A stretch of 64,000 bases of DNA from JBDKUD01 sp050943315 (GCA_050943315.1 JBMNOY010000001.1:49724-113723), one strand, 5' to 3'. Counted from the stretch's first letter, positions 17,080 to 26,532 are shown. Made by a program: numbers and translations. The notes: generated by a model not told the origin, from the sequence alone.

Positions 17080-18057
17080 TTAATCGGTTGGATAACCAGA
17101 CCGAAAACGCTGCTGCCGTCCCGGCGCTTCTTTTGTAAATGATGCCGACCGGGTTAGCAATGCGTAGAAATGATTTGCTTCCCGCAACACATGGTCAGCC
17201 AGCAGGGGAATGATAATCGACCTAATTTTACAGTCTAGAATGAGTTCATCAGCTGTGTCTTTAAACTCCCTGATTCTCCCGGTGGCATTTATCTCATCTC
17301 TCATCAGCCGGGGCGGTATACATGGATTCATATTCTCCACATCCCGGGCACGCCTTTCTAAAGCAAAAAACTCTCGTGCAAAATCAGCAGCCGTCATTAT
17401 TAAGTCTTTTTCAGTGGGATCAAGCAGGTGAACAATAAATAAAGAGTGTTCTGCCATTATTCTATCCCAAAAAACCTTTTCTTGAATAATTTCATCGGTG
17501 GGATCCAGGGTTGTGCGCTTTTGCAGTCTTTGCAGGTGTTTGATAAAGAAAAGGGCTTCACGCCTGATATGTTCTATCAACAACGGAAAGTTCCACGTAA
17601 ATAGGCGGCAGTTTAACATATCCTCAAGAATCTTGGTTTTAAAATCAACCAGTGCTTTAGTTATGCGGATTATCTTCTCATTTAAATCTGACACCGGCCT
17701 CTCCAAACCGGGATCTCCGGCCCCTGGTGTTAATTGGGTTTCCCGGCGGGTTAGACCGGTATTAAAATCAACACCTGATAAAAATTGGGTCTTTTCTTCC
17801 GCGCGAAGGGTTTTATCGGTTACTACTTCTCCTGATTTCAAGACTGCTCGGCTAACGTTACAATCGGCCAACTCTACTGCTTCTTTGAGCAGTTCCTCGA
17901 ACCCCAGCCGGAATCGGTCGGCCCGTCTGGCTAGATCACTGTCCCGGGGAACAAAAGCAGCTTCGATAAAAAAAGAGTGTTCCATCATAATACGCAGAAA
18001 AAAAAGATTGAGATCGAGTGATTGCTGTACGAATTCCCCTGGTCTAAGTTTAAACAT
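17080..18057 (-). CDS. DUF2935 protein, tandem four-helix domains
   Basis: This 325-aa soluble protein consists of two related helical halves. The first has FFLRIMMEHSFFIEAAF near residue 20, the second has WDRIMAEHSLFIVHLLDP near 190. Both contain the EHS motif, and each half ends in a REALFF- or REANHFY-like helix. This fits the DUF2935 family, whose ferritin-like helices and conserved Glu/His pairs suggest metal binding. No function is established. ATG 18057 is preferred (GAGGAG at 8-9 bases) over ATG 18063. The gene faces the murA terminator and is transcribed convergently with the dcw cluster. Members are common in spore-forming Clostridia. Confidence 0.8.
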   Translation of the reverse strand: MFKLRPGEFVQQSLDLNLFFLRIMMEHSFFIEAAFVPRDSDLARRADRFRLGFEELLKEAVELADCNVSRAVLKSGEVVTDKTLRAEEKTQFLSGVDFNTGLTRRETQLTPGAGDPGLERPVSDLNEKIIRITKALVDFKTKILEDMLNCRLFTWNFPLLIEHIRREALFFIKHLQRLQKRTTLDPTDEIIQEKVFWDRIMAEHSLFIVHLLDPTEKDLIMTAADFAREFFALERRARDVENMNPCIPPRLMRDEINATGRIREFKDTADELILDCKIRSIIIPLLADHVLREANHFYALLTRSASFTKEAPGRQQRFRSGYPTD

Positions 18058-18079
18058 GAGCATCTCTCCTCTTTAGTAT

Positions 18080-18301
18080 TTACCCATATTTTATGCACCT
18101 ACCCATAATCTGGTGATGAACTGCGCATAGCATTAACTCACATCCGGGCCAGATTCCTAAACCATACTTCTCCCGCATTTTGCTTGGCATCAAATCGGCT
18201 GCTGCCTGCAATATAAACCTGTAAAAAGGGAAAACTTTTAATACATCACTGATGCCAGCCATGCCTGCTAAACATAACCTGGATAACATGCTTATTACCA
18301 C
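18080..18301 (-). pseudogene. Short open frame upstream of DUF2935 gene, possible gene remnant
   Basis: This is a 73-codon frame with a GTG start and no convincing SD. Residues LQAAADLMPSKMREKYGLG look protein-like and recall the C-terminal end of large helical proteins, but I recognise no family with confidence. It lies 22 bp before the DUF2935 gene on the same strand. It may be the tail of a decayed gene or chance. Nothing else is visible between the two divergent genes. Confidence 0.2.
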
Positions 18302-18338
18302 TGTTAAAACTGTAAACTGCGAAAAATGAGGTTATATA

Positions 18339-19001
18339 ATGCATAATTTCTGGCAAAGACTTAGAAATCTGACCCTAGAGAAATTCACCAGGCATTTACG
18401 CAACTTCTTTTATAAAAGAGCGGTTCTACTGGTAGTCCTTAAGAAGCTGGACCGGCTGCCTAATATACAAGAACCCAGATTAAATGTGGAATGCCGACTT
18501 TTAGGACCAGGTGATATACAGCAAATATCTGATTTAAGCAATTTAGACCAGGAGAAAATTAAGCGTTTTTTTAAAAATGGTTCCAAATGTCTGGCAGCCT
18601 TTTATAATGATAAACTTATAGCCTATTCCTGGTGTCATTATAAGGATTATTATTTCCCCTTTTTTCATTACTTTCTTAAGGTTCACCAGGGGGTATATAT
18701 CGGGCCGAATTTTGTAGACCCGCAGTTTCGAGGCCAGCGGGTGCACGGGTTCCTCTTAACGCGTATGTTTGCCATTTTATTTGAGGAAGGATACAAATAT
18801 ATTTGGGGTAGTGTGGTTAGTGACAATTATTCTTCTATAAAGGGACTTATTAGTGTAGGATATACTCCACAGCAGCAGGTTGAGGTGATACGAATATTTA
18901 AGATAATCGTGTATAAAAACATATCCGCGATTAATCAGTGGTATGCAGTCAAGACCCTTAACCGCAAGTTTACTTTATGGCAAAAGGCAGATATTCGCTA
19001 G
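18339..19001 (+). CDS. GNAT family N-acetyltransferase
   Basis: The product is 220 aa. The C-terminal two thirds have a GNAT fold with a beta-4 strand GVYIGPNFVDPQFRGQRVHG, where FRGQRVHG occupies the acetyl-CoA pyrophosphate-binding (R/Q-x-x-G-x-G/A) position. SDNYSSIKGLISVGY then gives the typical final helix and strand. The N-terminal 50 residues are basic and helical and not part of the fold. The substrate is unknown. The gene stands alone: divergent from the DUF2935 gene and convergent with the two-component genes, with an inverted repeat after it. Confidence 0.75.
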   Translation: MHNFWQRLRNLTLEKFTRHLRNFFYKRAVLLVVLKKLDRLPNIQEPRLNVECRLLGPGDIQQISDLSNLDQEKIKRFFKNGSKCLAAFYNDKLIAYSWCHYKDYYFPFFHYFLKVHQGVYIGPNFVDPQFRGQRVHGFLLTRMFAILFEEGYKYIWGSVVSDNYSSIKGLISVGYTPQQQVEVIRIFKIIVYKNISAINQWYAVKTLNRKFTLWQKADIR

Positions 19002-19005
19002 GGAG

Positions 19006-19034
19006 TAAGAACGCCCGCGATGCAGGCGTTCTTA
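19006..19034. terminator. Inverted repeat between convergent genes
   Basis: TAAGAACGCC (19006-19015) and GGCGTTCTTA (19025-19034) form a perfect 10-bp stem with a 9-base loop. It lies 4 bases after the acetyltransferase stop and before the convergent histidine kinase end, so it could act in both directions, though T runs are short. Confidence 0.6.
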
Positions 19035-19070
19035 AGTGTCACGTATCATCGTAGCCAAACTGTAAATTAG

Positions 19071-21134
19071 TTATGCCCCGGGTAGCCGTATAATAGCCTT
19101 GAACAAATCTCCATCAACGGCAATATTAAAGCTTCCCTGCTGAATCTCGATAAGACTTTGGGCTATGGATAATCCTAACCCGCTGCCTTGACTGCTTCTG
19201 GATACATCTCCCCTTTTGAAACGCTCCATTAACTCATCAGGAGAGATATTAAGCTCCACAGCCGAGATGTTTTTAATGGTCAAGGTGACCTCAGAGCCGG
19301 ATTCAATGATGTCAATATATACCCGGGAACCTTCCAGGGCGTACTTAAAGATGTTCATTAACAAATTTTCAATTGCTCTCCACAATAACTTACCGTCGGC
19401 GTTAATATAAACTTTGTCGGGATGACTCAACTTAAAATCTAACCTGCATTCCTGAATTTTATCATCAAATTCTCCCAGTCCCTGGGTTAGCAAAGATACC
19501 AGATCAATTCTCTCGTAGTTTACCGGCATGTTACCGCTGGAGGCCTTGGTGGCCTCAAATAAATCATCGGTTAGTGTTTTCAGGCGCTGCGCCTTCTGGT
19601 CGATTATATCGATATACTCCTGTGATTTGACCTGATCCGGTTCATTTTTGAGCAAATCGACGTAGGTAATAATAGAAGTAAGCGGTGTTCTGATATCATG
19701 CGAAACATTGGTAATCAGTTCACTCTTTAAGCGTTCACTTTTTATTTCATTAGCCACCGCTTTTTTTAAGCCGTCGGTAATAGTATTAATATCTGCCGCC
19801 AGCTGGGCAAATTCTCCTTCACCGGGTATTTCTATAGTATAGTGTAAGTTTCCCTCTTTCACCTGTTTCACACCATCTTTAATAGCATTAAATTCCTTAA
19901 CTTTCTTAAGCGCCAGCCATGCTGCCAGGCCTAAGGTTATGGGAAACACAAAAAAGGTTAAACCTGCAATTATTGGATAGACAATAACTGCTATTACAAC
20001 TTTTACTGCTACACTGCCGCTATTATAGACATCTTTAATAAAGTCAAAAAGTTTGTAGAACAGGATATAGAGTAAGCTATGCTTTATGAATGTCCGGTTC
20101 TTAATATGTTTGACCAGGGATAAAACCAGTATTAAGCCAGGCACAGCTATTAATAGAGTAATCGGAAATACAAGGTAATAAAATCTATAATGCAGCCCAA
20201 GAGACATGAACCCGAACCAGGTTAAAATAAGTAATAAGCACAGAAACAGGTTAATATCATTATATATTCTGTCCACAGAGTTTAGATGAATGGCTTGGTC
20301 GTCTGATTTTCTGCCTGTCACTAAAAACAGATAAATTAAGGCTAGAAGCAGGGCCAAGGAAAAACCGGCTAATTGATAAAGACTGTTGGTTACCTGGCTT
20401 TTGTCTTTTTCCCATTGTGCAATGCGGGGATTTAGAAACTCTTGACTAAAGGCAATATACATAGTGTCCTGAAGTTCCAATTGGTCATAAAAGGGAGAGA
20501 TCCAATGATAGTTGGTGTTTTCTTTAATATCAGAGGGATACACAACCTGTTCCGAACTATCAAAAATCATATAGGAGGGGAATGATTTAAAATATTCTTT
20601 GGACTTATTAGGGCTGTTGGTAAAAACAGTCTTATCATTATTGACACAGTACACAAGTCCATGATATTCATTTAAACTCCGCAACATGCTCCGGTATTGG
20701 CGAAGGTCATACTGTATTATTTGATTTCTTATTTGTGAAATTCTATCCGCATAGACTTCCTGAAATACCTTATAGTTTTCCGCAGTGGATAAATTAGGGT
20801 TATAGCTCTTGGAACTGTATTGGAATTCTTCGAACATCTGGTTCTCTTTTTCGGAAACATTATCTTCGGATATCGTACCCCCGTTTAAGATGTTTTCTTC
20901 ACTCTTATATTTTTGAGTTATGTCGGTTAAAGTTTGCACAATCTGTTGGCTATCAGTTATAAAGGATTCACTCACATAATAGTTTTTTTCAAAGGCCAAG
21001 TTAAAATCGCCGTTGTGACCTTCAATAATGTTTAACAGCACGGTTATGGCACCGCTAAAACATAGAACAGAGATTAAAAACACAATGATTTTAGTTGTTA
21101 CTGAGTAACTATATTTTTTCCATTTTGTACCCAA
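19071..21134 (-). CDS. Sensor histidine kinase
   Basis: This is a membrane sensor kinase of 687 aa. One membrane segment (about 13-35) is followed by a roughly 210-residue external sensor region, then four to six further membrane segments up to about residue 410. A HAMP-like linker leads to the dimerisation helix with the phospho-acceptor His479 in NVSHDIRTPLTS. The ATPase domain has N-box LLMNIFKYAL and G-box GSGLGLSIAQSL. The start is a TTG whose first 26 bases overlap the end of the response regulator, so the pair is co-translated. The signal is unknown; the many membrane segments suggest sensing at the membrane or wall. Confidence 0.92.
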   Translation of the reverse strand: MGTKWKKYSYSVTTKIIVFLISVLCFSGAITVLLNIIEGHNGDFNLAFEKNYYVSESFITDSQQIVQTLTDITQKYKSEENILNGGTISEDNVSEKENQMFEEFQYSSKSYNPNLSTAENYKVFQEVYADRISQIRNQIIQYDLRQYRSMLRSLNEYHGLVYCVNNDKTVFTNSPNKSKEYFKSFPSYMIFDSSEQVVYPSDIKENTNYHWISPFYDQLELQDTMYIAFSQEFLNPRIAQWEKDKSQVTNSLYQLAGFSLALLLALIYLFLVTGRKSDDQAIHLNSVDRIYNDINLFLCLLLILTWFGFMSLGLHYRFYYLVFPITLLIAVPGLILVLSLVKHIKNRTFIKHSLLYILFYKLFDFIKDVYNSGSVAVKVVIAVIVYPIIAGLTFFVFPITLGLAAWLALKKVKEFNAIKDGVKQVKEGNLHYTIEIPGEGEFAQLAADINTITDGLKKAVANEIKSERLKSELITNVSHDIRTPLTSIITYVDLLKNEPDQVKSQEYIDIIDQKAQRLKTLTDDLFEATKASSGNMPVNYERIDLVSLLTQGLGEFDDKIQECRLDFKLSHPDKVYINADGKLLWRAIENLLMNIFKYALEGSRVYIDIIESGSEVTLTIKNISAVELNISPDELMERFKRGDVSRSSQGSGLGLSIAQSLIEIQQGSFNIAVDGDLFKAIIRLPGA

Positions 21135-21795
21135 TTCCCCATACCACCTTTAAGTATTTTGGCTCTTTTGGATTTATCTCAATTTTTTCCCTTATTCTGC
21201 GGATATGGACGGCCACAGTATTTTCTGCGCTTAAGGCAGCTTCCTGCCATACTTTTTCGTATATTTCATCAATGGAATATACCTTACCCGCATTGGCCGT
21301 TAACAGCTTGAGTATTTTGTACTGTACCGGGGTCAGCTTGACTTCTTCACCATCTACCGTTACCTGTTTGCTTTCATCGTCTATTACCAGACCTCCGGTT
21401 TGGTAGACATTGCTTTTACTTTCCATGCTGCCCAGGGTAGTATACCTTCGTAGCTGGGACTTAACCCGGGCAATAAGCTCCAAAGGATTAAAAGGCTTGG
21501 TAATATAATCATCAGCCCCCATATTCAAGCCAATTATTTTGTCGGTGTCCTCTGACCGGGCAGAAAGCATAATCACCGGTAGGTTATTATCTTCTCGAAG
21601 CTTAATGGTGGCTCTTAAACCATCCATCTGCGGCATCATGATATCCATAATAACCAGGTGTATCTGTTCAGCTTCTATTATTTTTAATGCTTCCAGTCCA
21701 TTGCCAGCTTTAAAAACCTTATAGCCTTCATTTTCCAGATAAATTTTTATTGCTTCGGAAATCTCCTTGTCATCATCGCAGACCAGAATATTCAT
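21109..21795 (-). CDS. OmpR/PhoP-family response regulator
   Basis: The regulator is 228 aa. The receiver domain has acidic DDD at residues 7-9, the phospho-acceptor Asp51 in VIMDIMMPQMDG and the conserved lysine in YITKPFNPLEL. The C-terminal winged helix (about 130-228) ends with the typical VAVHIRRIREKIE and VWGIGYKME motifs. It is the first gene of the pair with the overlapping histidine kinase. A TATAAT word at 21830-21835 (read on the minus strand) lies about 35 bases before the start and could be its -10. Confidence 0.95.
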   Translation of the reverse strand: MNILVCDDDKEISEAIKIYLENEGYKVFKAGNGLEALKIIEAEQIHLVIMDIMMPQMDGLRATIKLREDNNLPVIMLSARSEDTDKIIGLNMGADDYITKPFNPLELIARVKSQLRRYTTLGSMESKSNVYQTGGLVIDDESKQVTVDGEEVKLTPVQYKILKLLTANAGKVYSIDEIYEKVWQEAALSAENTVAVHIRRIREKIEINPKEPKYLKVVWGIGYKMEKI

Positions 21796-21872
21796 GATGA
21801 ATCACTCCTGTTTGTGAAGTCGTTCAAATTATATCACACCCTTTGCTTATTACTTTAGGTAATGATAGCAGG

Positions 21873-21904
21873 CAAATCTTACGATAATGCTGACCCAAAT
21901 CTTA
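21873..21904. promoter_or_regulatory. Direct repeats, candidate response-regulator box
   Basis: CAAATCTTA occurs at 21873-21881 and again at 21896-21904, a 23-bp period (about two helical turns), and a weaker copy follows near 21908. The site lies between the divergent regulator and MFS genes. OmpR-type regulators bind direct repeats, so autoregulation and control of the exporter are possible. Two hairpins (21923-21944 and around 21951-21966) lie nearer the MFS gene. Confidence 0.35.
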
Positions 21905-22064
21905 AGAATTTCTTAACAAGCGTTTTAGGTTCAAACGCCTAAAATCTTGCTGTTTTTCTAAAACAGTAAAATCATCACCAGCAGGTAAAAAATGGGCGGG
22001 CTTGCGGATGAGGGAGAAAAGCTGATATAGTCATACAGGAAATATGTTAATAGGAGCAGATATT

Positions 22065-23282
22065 TTGGACATATACAATAACTGGAAGAAGAACACTACA
22101 CTTTTCCTAACCAGCCAGGCAATATCTTTTTTCGGCTCCATGCTGGTCCAATATGCTATTACCTGGTATATTACTCTGGAAACACAGTCCGGGGTAATGA
22201 TGACCATTGCGATTATTTGTGGTTTTCTGCCCACCTTTTTTCTTTCACCGTTTGCAGGGGTGTGGGCCGACCGTTATAATCGCAAGCTATTGATTGCATT
22301 GTCAGATTCACTTATTGCACTAACGACGCTTATTTTAGCCCTACTGTTTTTTATCGGCTATGACTCCATATGGCTGCTTTTTGCGGCATCGGCTCTTCGT
22401 TCTATTGGGGCAGGAATTCAGATGCCGGCGATAGGAGCCTTTCTTCCCGGGATTGTGCCCGAAGACCAGCTTACCAGGGTAAATGGGATTAATAGCAGTA
22501 TTCAGTCCCTGGTTATGCTCATATCGCCCATGCTTAGCGGTGCTCTGCTAACCTTTACTACCATTGAGATGGTATTTTTTATCGATGTAGCTACAGCAGC
22601 TCTGGCGGTGGCTATTCTGCTTTTCTTCCTGCATGTTCCCGCTCATGCTAAAGCCCGGAAAAAACAAAAAATCAGCTACTTTGCCGACATGTATGCCGGG
22701 GTTAAATATATTAATAACCATGGATTTATTAAGACACTGTTTGTATTTTGTGCCGTATACTTTGTACTTGTGGCCCCTTTATCATTTTTAACTCCGCTGC
22801 AGGTCACACGCAGTTTTGGTGATGATGTCTGGCGTTTGACGGCAATTGAAATGGCCTTTTCCATCGGTATGACCTCGGGCGGTATTATTATCGCCTCCTG
22901 GGGCGGGTTTAGAAACAAGCTTCACACCATGGCCCTATCATATTTTACGGTTGCCTTTTGTACTTTTGGATTAGGAGTGATTCCCGTATTTTGGATTTAC
23001 CTTTTCCTGATGGGTGTGGTGGGAATTGCTATGCCAGTCTTTAATACACCATTTATGGTTTTGTTACAGCAGAAAGTTGAGCCGGATTTCCTGGGCCGAG
23101 TATTTGGTGTTTTAACTACTATATCGAGTTCAGTAATGCCGCTGGCCATGCTGATCTACGGGCCCATAGCTGATGTAATTAAAATAGAATGGTTGCTGGT
23201 TGTGACCGGCTTGCTCATGCTGGTGCAAAGTTTTCTGTTGTTACGTAACAGGGTACTGATTGAGGCGGGAAAGACCACATAA
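22065..23282 (+). CDS. Major facilitator superfamily exporter (MFS_3 type)
   Basis: This is a 12-helix transporter of about 405 aa. The MFS loop signature between helices 2 and 3 is GVWADRYNRKLLIALSD. The N-terminus (NWKKNTTLFLTSQAISFFGSML) and overall pattern match the macrolide/enterobactin exporter branch (MefA, EntS). TTG 22065 is chosen because TAGGAG lies 8 bases upstream; an in-frame ATG at 22044 is only 3 bases from its SD. It is divergent from the two-component genes, an arrangement often seen when a kinase/regulator pair controls a drug or peptide exporter. The substrate is not predictable. Confidence 0.85.
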   Translation: MDIYNNWKKNTTLFLTSQAISFFGSMLVQYAITWYITLETQSGVMMTIAIICGFLPTFFLSPFAGVWADRYNRKLLIALSDSLIALTTLILALLFFIGYDSIWLLFAASALRSIGAGIQMPAIGAFLPGIVPEDQLTRVNGINSSIQSLVMLISPMLSGALLTFTTIEMVFFIDVATAALAVAILLFFLHVPAHAKARKKQKISYFADMYAGVKYINNHGFIKTLFVFCAVYFVLVAPLSFLTPLQVTRSFGDDVWRLTAIEMAFSIGMTSGGIIIASWGGFRNKLHTMALSYFTVAFCTFGLGVIPVFWIYLFLMGVVGIAMPVFNTPFMVLLQQKVEPDFLGRVFGVLTTISSSVMPLAMLIYGPIADVIKIEWLLVVTGLLMLVQSFLLLRNRVLIEAGKTT

Positions 23283-23297
23283 AACCCAAAGCGGCTG

Positions 23298-23320
23298 ATT
23301 CCTTCCCAGGGGAAGGGAAT
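23298..23320. terminator. Imperfect hairpin between convergent genes
   Basis: ATTCCTT and AAGGGAAT flank a C/G-rich centre between the MFS gene and the convergent SLH gene. The stem is imperfect and has no T run; this is a tentative bidirectional terminator. Confidence 0.3.
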
Positions 23321-23419
23321 ACCTATGCTTAACTTCATATCGGCATTACCCTTACCCAGGAAGTAGCCGGCCACAAATAACTGTGGTTTAATATCTATTA
23401 AGTGCCTGAACTTGAGTTG

Positions 23420-24769
23420 CTAGTCCTTTTTGCTCAATGCATTAACAATTACGGTGGCGGCTTCACCGCGACTGGCTAATGCCTGTGGCCTAAAGGTTTT
23501 ATCTGGACAGCCGGAAATAATGTGCGCCTTAAAGGCTGTTAAAACCGCAGGTCGAGACCAGGGAGAGACTTGGGAGCTGTCACTAAATACCTCAGCAGTG
23601 TTTATCTGGGAGTGAGTATCCAGTTGGGCTGCTTTAACGATCATGACTGCCATCTGTTCCCTGGTGATAGGATCATCCGGCCCAAATGAAGTTTCATTAT
23701 AACCCGATACAATTCCATGGCCTTGTGCAGTTGCTATATAGTCCCTGGCCCAGTGAGCCGATGTATCACTAAATATTTTTCCCGTTACCGGGCTGAGTTT
23801 AAAAGACTTAACCAGGGCTACGGCAAATTCTGCCCGGCTAATTTGATTATCGGCCCGGTAGGTGCCATCAGGATAACCACTTAGGGATTTGTTTATTTGC
23901 AACTGCTTGATATTCTCTTCTGCCCAATGACCGGAAATATCTTTAAAAGGGGATATGAGAATATCTTTGGCAACAGGAGTATCTGCTCTATCCGTATTTT
24001 TGTTGCTCATAAACTTGGTTTCCGGCATCGTAACTGGCTTCTGGGGAGGAAGCTGGTATACTGCAGGAATCACCGGAGCCGATGCCTGCCAGGCTTTCGC
24101 CGGAGACTGGGAATCATCATCTAACACCCGGCGGGCTTCTAAAAAGTGCTCCCCATACCAGTACTTGAAACTAGTAGTTATCCCAATAGCGGTCGGCCGC
24201 TCGGAAACAGTTTGTATTATTGCCGGCTGACCATTGATTTCTCCCATATAAATAGCTACATGGCCTATATGGGTCCCATTGCCATCACTATCTGCAGCCC
24301 AGAAAGTAAAAATGTCTCCCGGTCTTAAATTCTTAATACCCACCAGTTCGTATTTGCTGCTGCCTTCAATCTTGCGGGAATAAACTCCAGCTACTTTTTT
24401 ACCCACCTGATTATATTTCTTTGAGGCTGAGGTAATCGAATATCCCAGGTCTTTATAAACCAAAGAAACAAAATTAGAACAATCTATAAATCCCGTATCC
24501 CAATATTTGCTATGGCCATATACCATATATCCGTTTTCCATATACCATATTGCTCTGGCTATCAATGCCTGTGCTTCACTATGGTTGTAGTTTATAAGAA
24601 AAGCGTCAGCAAGTTTTTTATCGTTTTTCAGGTAGGCAGGATAGTTGTCCTTAAACTTCTCAACATACTTGTCGGCATTGCCGGCCGCACTTACAACAGA
24701 TGCGCTTTGTAGTCCGGTAGCGGTAAGTAAAAACATTACCAGACTAATAACTAAAACCCTTTTGAACAT
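23420..24769 (-). CDS. Exported NlpC/P60-type peptidase with three SLH domains
   Basis: This is a 449-aa surface protein. The signal peptide ends near VSAAG (about 29). A papain-like NlpC/P60 domain follows (about 60-215). Its catalytic cysteine is Cys97 in FIDCSNFVSLVYKDLGYS, and the histidine is in THIGHVAIYMG (about 167-170). LRPGDIFTFW is the typical preceding loop. Three S-layer homology domains (about 270-449) would attach it to pyruvylated wall polymer. It probably cleaves stem-peptide bonds in peptidoglycan. A related putative amidase fold (amidase_6) is the alternative because of the extended helix before the cysteine. SD GGAGGTAAAG precedes the ATG. Confidence 0.85.
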   Translation of the reverse strand: MFKRVLVISLVMFLLTATGLQSASVVSAAGNADKYVEKFKDNYPAYLKNDKKLADAFLINYNHSEAQALIARAIWYMENGYMVYGHSKYWDTGFIDCSNFVSLVYKDLGYSITSASKKYNQVGKKVAGVYSRKIEGSSKYELVGIKNLRPGDIFTFWAADSDGNGTHIGHVAIYMGEINGQPAIIQTVSERPTAIGITTSFKYWYGEHFLEARRVLDDDSQSPAKAWQASAPVIPAVYQLPPQKPVTMPETKFMSNKNTDRADTPVAKDILISPFKDISGHWAEENIKQLQINKSLSGYPDGTYRADNQISRAEFAVALVKSFKLSPVTGKIFSDTSAHWARDYIATAQGHGIVSGYNETSFGPDDPITREQMAVMIVKAAQLDTHSQINTAEVFSDSSQVSPWSRPAVLTAFKAHIISGCPDKTFRPQALASRGEAATVIVNALSKKD

Positions 24770-25060
24770 AACTTTACCTCCACATAGAATAATTGGTACT
24801 ATTTAAGGAATTTGCTGCAATAGGTTACATGCCCTTTATGTAAATTGTGGCAATAGGCCACGAAGACAATAATAACAATGTTTTGAAACCGTTAAAAAAG
24901 TAGTAATAGACATACGGATGATACCTAAAGTAGCAAATAATTTTTCATCCAGGTGCCAGGATTTTTAATTAGATGGCGTATTGCTTATTAGATATCTCCT
25001 TTTGGTACTAAAGAATACCATGAGTATAAGAAGACTTTTACAGAAAGGCTGTGAGTAATT

Positions 25061-25561
25061 ATGAAGTACGGTAAAGCTCCTCAAGCTTCTGGTGTAATGT
25101 CCATAATCCTTTTATTTGCGATGATTAGTAGTGCTATCATGCTGGGTGGCTGCAGCAGCAAAACCAACTCCGAGGTTGGTTATGCCAATGATGAGTTTGG
25201 ATTTACCTTGGTCATGCCAAGAAGTTTCATGAATGATATTGATATTAAAGAAACAGGTGATGCAGTTTACTTTGTAAACCAGGAGATTCAAGCAACCCTC
25301 CCGGAACATATTATGGGCGTTGTGGGAAGAATTGAAGTTTATGATAAAGGAGAATTTACCAGAGAGAACCTAAAGGAAAATGAGGAAAGCTATTCCTTAA
25401 GATATTTGGGAGAAAATGAAAGATATTATTTTGGCTGGGCTCACGCTACAGATGTCCAAGTTCCTATTGAAGCTTCAGAAGCGTTAAAAGAGAGATGCAG
25501 AGCTATGGAGAAAGAATTTAACGAGATAATAAAGACATTTAAAATTACTGATATTTCTTAA
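25061..25561 (+). CDS. Putative lipoprotein, unknown function
   Basis: The product is 166 aa. An N-terminal hydrophobic segment leads to the lipobox IMLGGC with Cys31 as the lipidation site, so it is probably anchored on the outer membrane face. After that comes a roughly 130-residue globular part with YANDEFGFTLVMPRSF, which recalls small extracytoplasmic beta-sheet modules. I recognise no specific family. It stands alone downstream of the divergent SLH gene; about 290 bases between them show no gene, only a short repeated word (GCAATAGG at about 24818 and 24849). Confidence 0.6.
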   Translation: MKYGKAPQASGVMSIILLFAMISSAIMLGGCSSKTNSEVGYANDEFGFTLVMPRSFMNDIDIKETGDAVYFVNQEIQATLPEHIMGVVGRIEVYDKGEFTRENLKENEESYSLRYLGENERYYFGWAHATDVQVPIEASEALKERCRAMEKEFNEIIKTFKITDIS

Positions 25562-25620
25562 TAGAATATTCTAATTAGCAGGTACATCCCAACCCAAAAT
25601 CTAATTGAATAGGGAAGTAA

Positions 25621-25981
25621 TTGCAACTGCGGGGAGGAGAAAATATTACGGACATACAGGAACGTCTAGCGGAGACATCCCGGTTGTTTAAGCCAAGCTC
25701 AACAGTTGCTTCGTAATTTCCAAACCGAACTAGCCGATGTTCAAAAATCCAATGACTCCATAGAAATTGGAGGAATATCAACCATGGCTGATTTCCTGCT
25801 GGATGGGTTATTATTTGACTGGATTGTCCAATCGCAAATAAACAATGCTCAAAATCGAACCCGCCAGCTTATACAAAAAATACAGTCAACTATTGAGGAT
25901 TTGCGCCAAATACAGGAAAAAAACAGGCAAGCCGCGCAGGAGCTGGATAAAGAAAGAAGACGAATAATTGAAACTGCTTAG
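25621..25981 (+). pseudogene. Coiled-coil protein gene broken by a +1 frameshift
   Basis: Two frames join into one sensible protein. Frame 1 starts at TTG 25621 (or at ATT 25645, seven bases after GGAGG) and reads ITDIQERLAETSRLF before a stop at 25714. Frame 2, open from 25670, continues SQAQQLLRNFQTELADVQKS and runs to 25981. The shift lies between 25670 and 25713, most simply at 25690. The joined product of about 119 aa has a central hydrophobic patch (STMADFLLDGLLFDWIV) between two heptad-rich helices. No family recognised. It may be real decay or a one-base sequence error. Confidence 0.55.
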
Positions 25982-26069
25982 TAATGGAGGGTTATTCTAA
26001 CAAGCCATCATGTGCAACAAGTTTAAATAAATCCGCATAAACTTATCAATAACCGATTAGGAGTCAAGT

Positions 26070-26532
26070 ATGCGAAAAATCGATGGTCAAAAGTTTATTC
26101 AGAATTTGGCCCTTAGTCTTCTTATTATTCCTTTTGTTTTGAGGCTATTGCCCAATATTAATTGGGAAGCTTATTTTGCTGTTGGAATATTGATATTATT
26201 TTTGTGCATTTTTGTTCAAAAGAAATAGTTGAAAAGCTTTATCCAGATAGTGAAGAAAAGCCGGAACGGCCGAAGCCCTTTTTAGTCTGGCAATGAAGGT
26301 ATTGGGCGCGGTGTTAATCGTCCAGGCTTTGCCTGATGCAGTACAGGTATTATCTAACCTTGTATACATAAAAAGTGTTAGCCCGGTATGGGATACCGAT
26401 GTCCAAAGACAATTCATATATACCCGTCTGCTTTCTACAATATTGTATTTTATTATTGGCTGGCATCTGCTCAAGGGGGGACAATTGTTGGTACGTATGG
26501 CTTTTCGGGATACTGTAAAGGAAGATGGATGA
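26070..26532 (+). pseudogene. Small membrane protein gene with two -1 frameshifts
   Basis: Three frames fit end to end. ATG 26070 (SD GATTAGGAG) gives MRKIDGQKFIQNLALSLLII and a second hydrophobic stretch, ending VQKK-stop at 26228. The next frame continues KEIVEKLYPDSEEKPERPKPF to about 26281. The third continues SLAMKVLGAVLIVQALPDAV to 26532. The shifts fall at an A run (26218-26221) and a T run (26280-26284). The joined protein would have four membrane segments and about 150 aa, a layout seen in unannotated Firmicutes membrane proteins. If the breaks are real, only the first 52 aa or a 79-aa product from ATG 26293 would be made. Confidence 0.5.
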
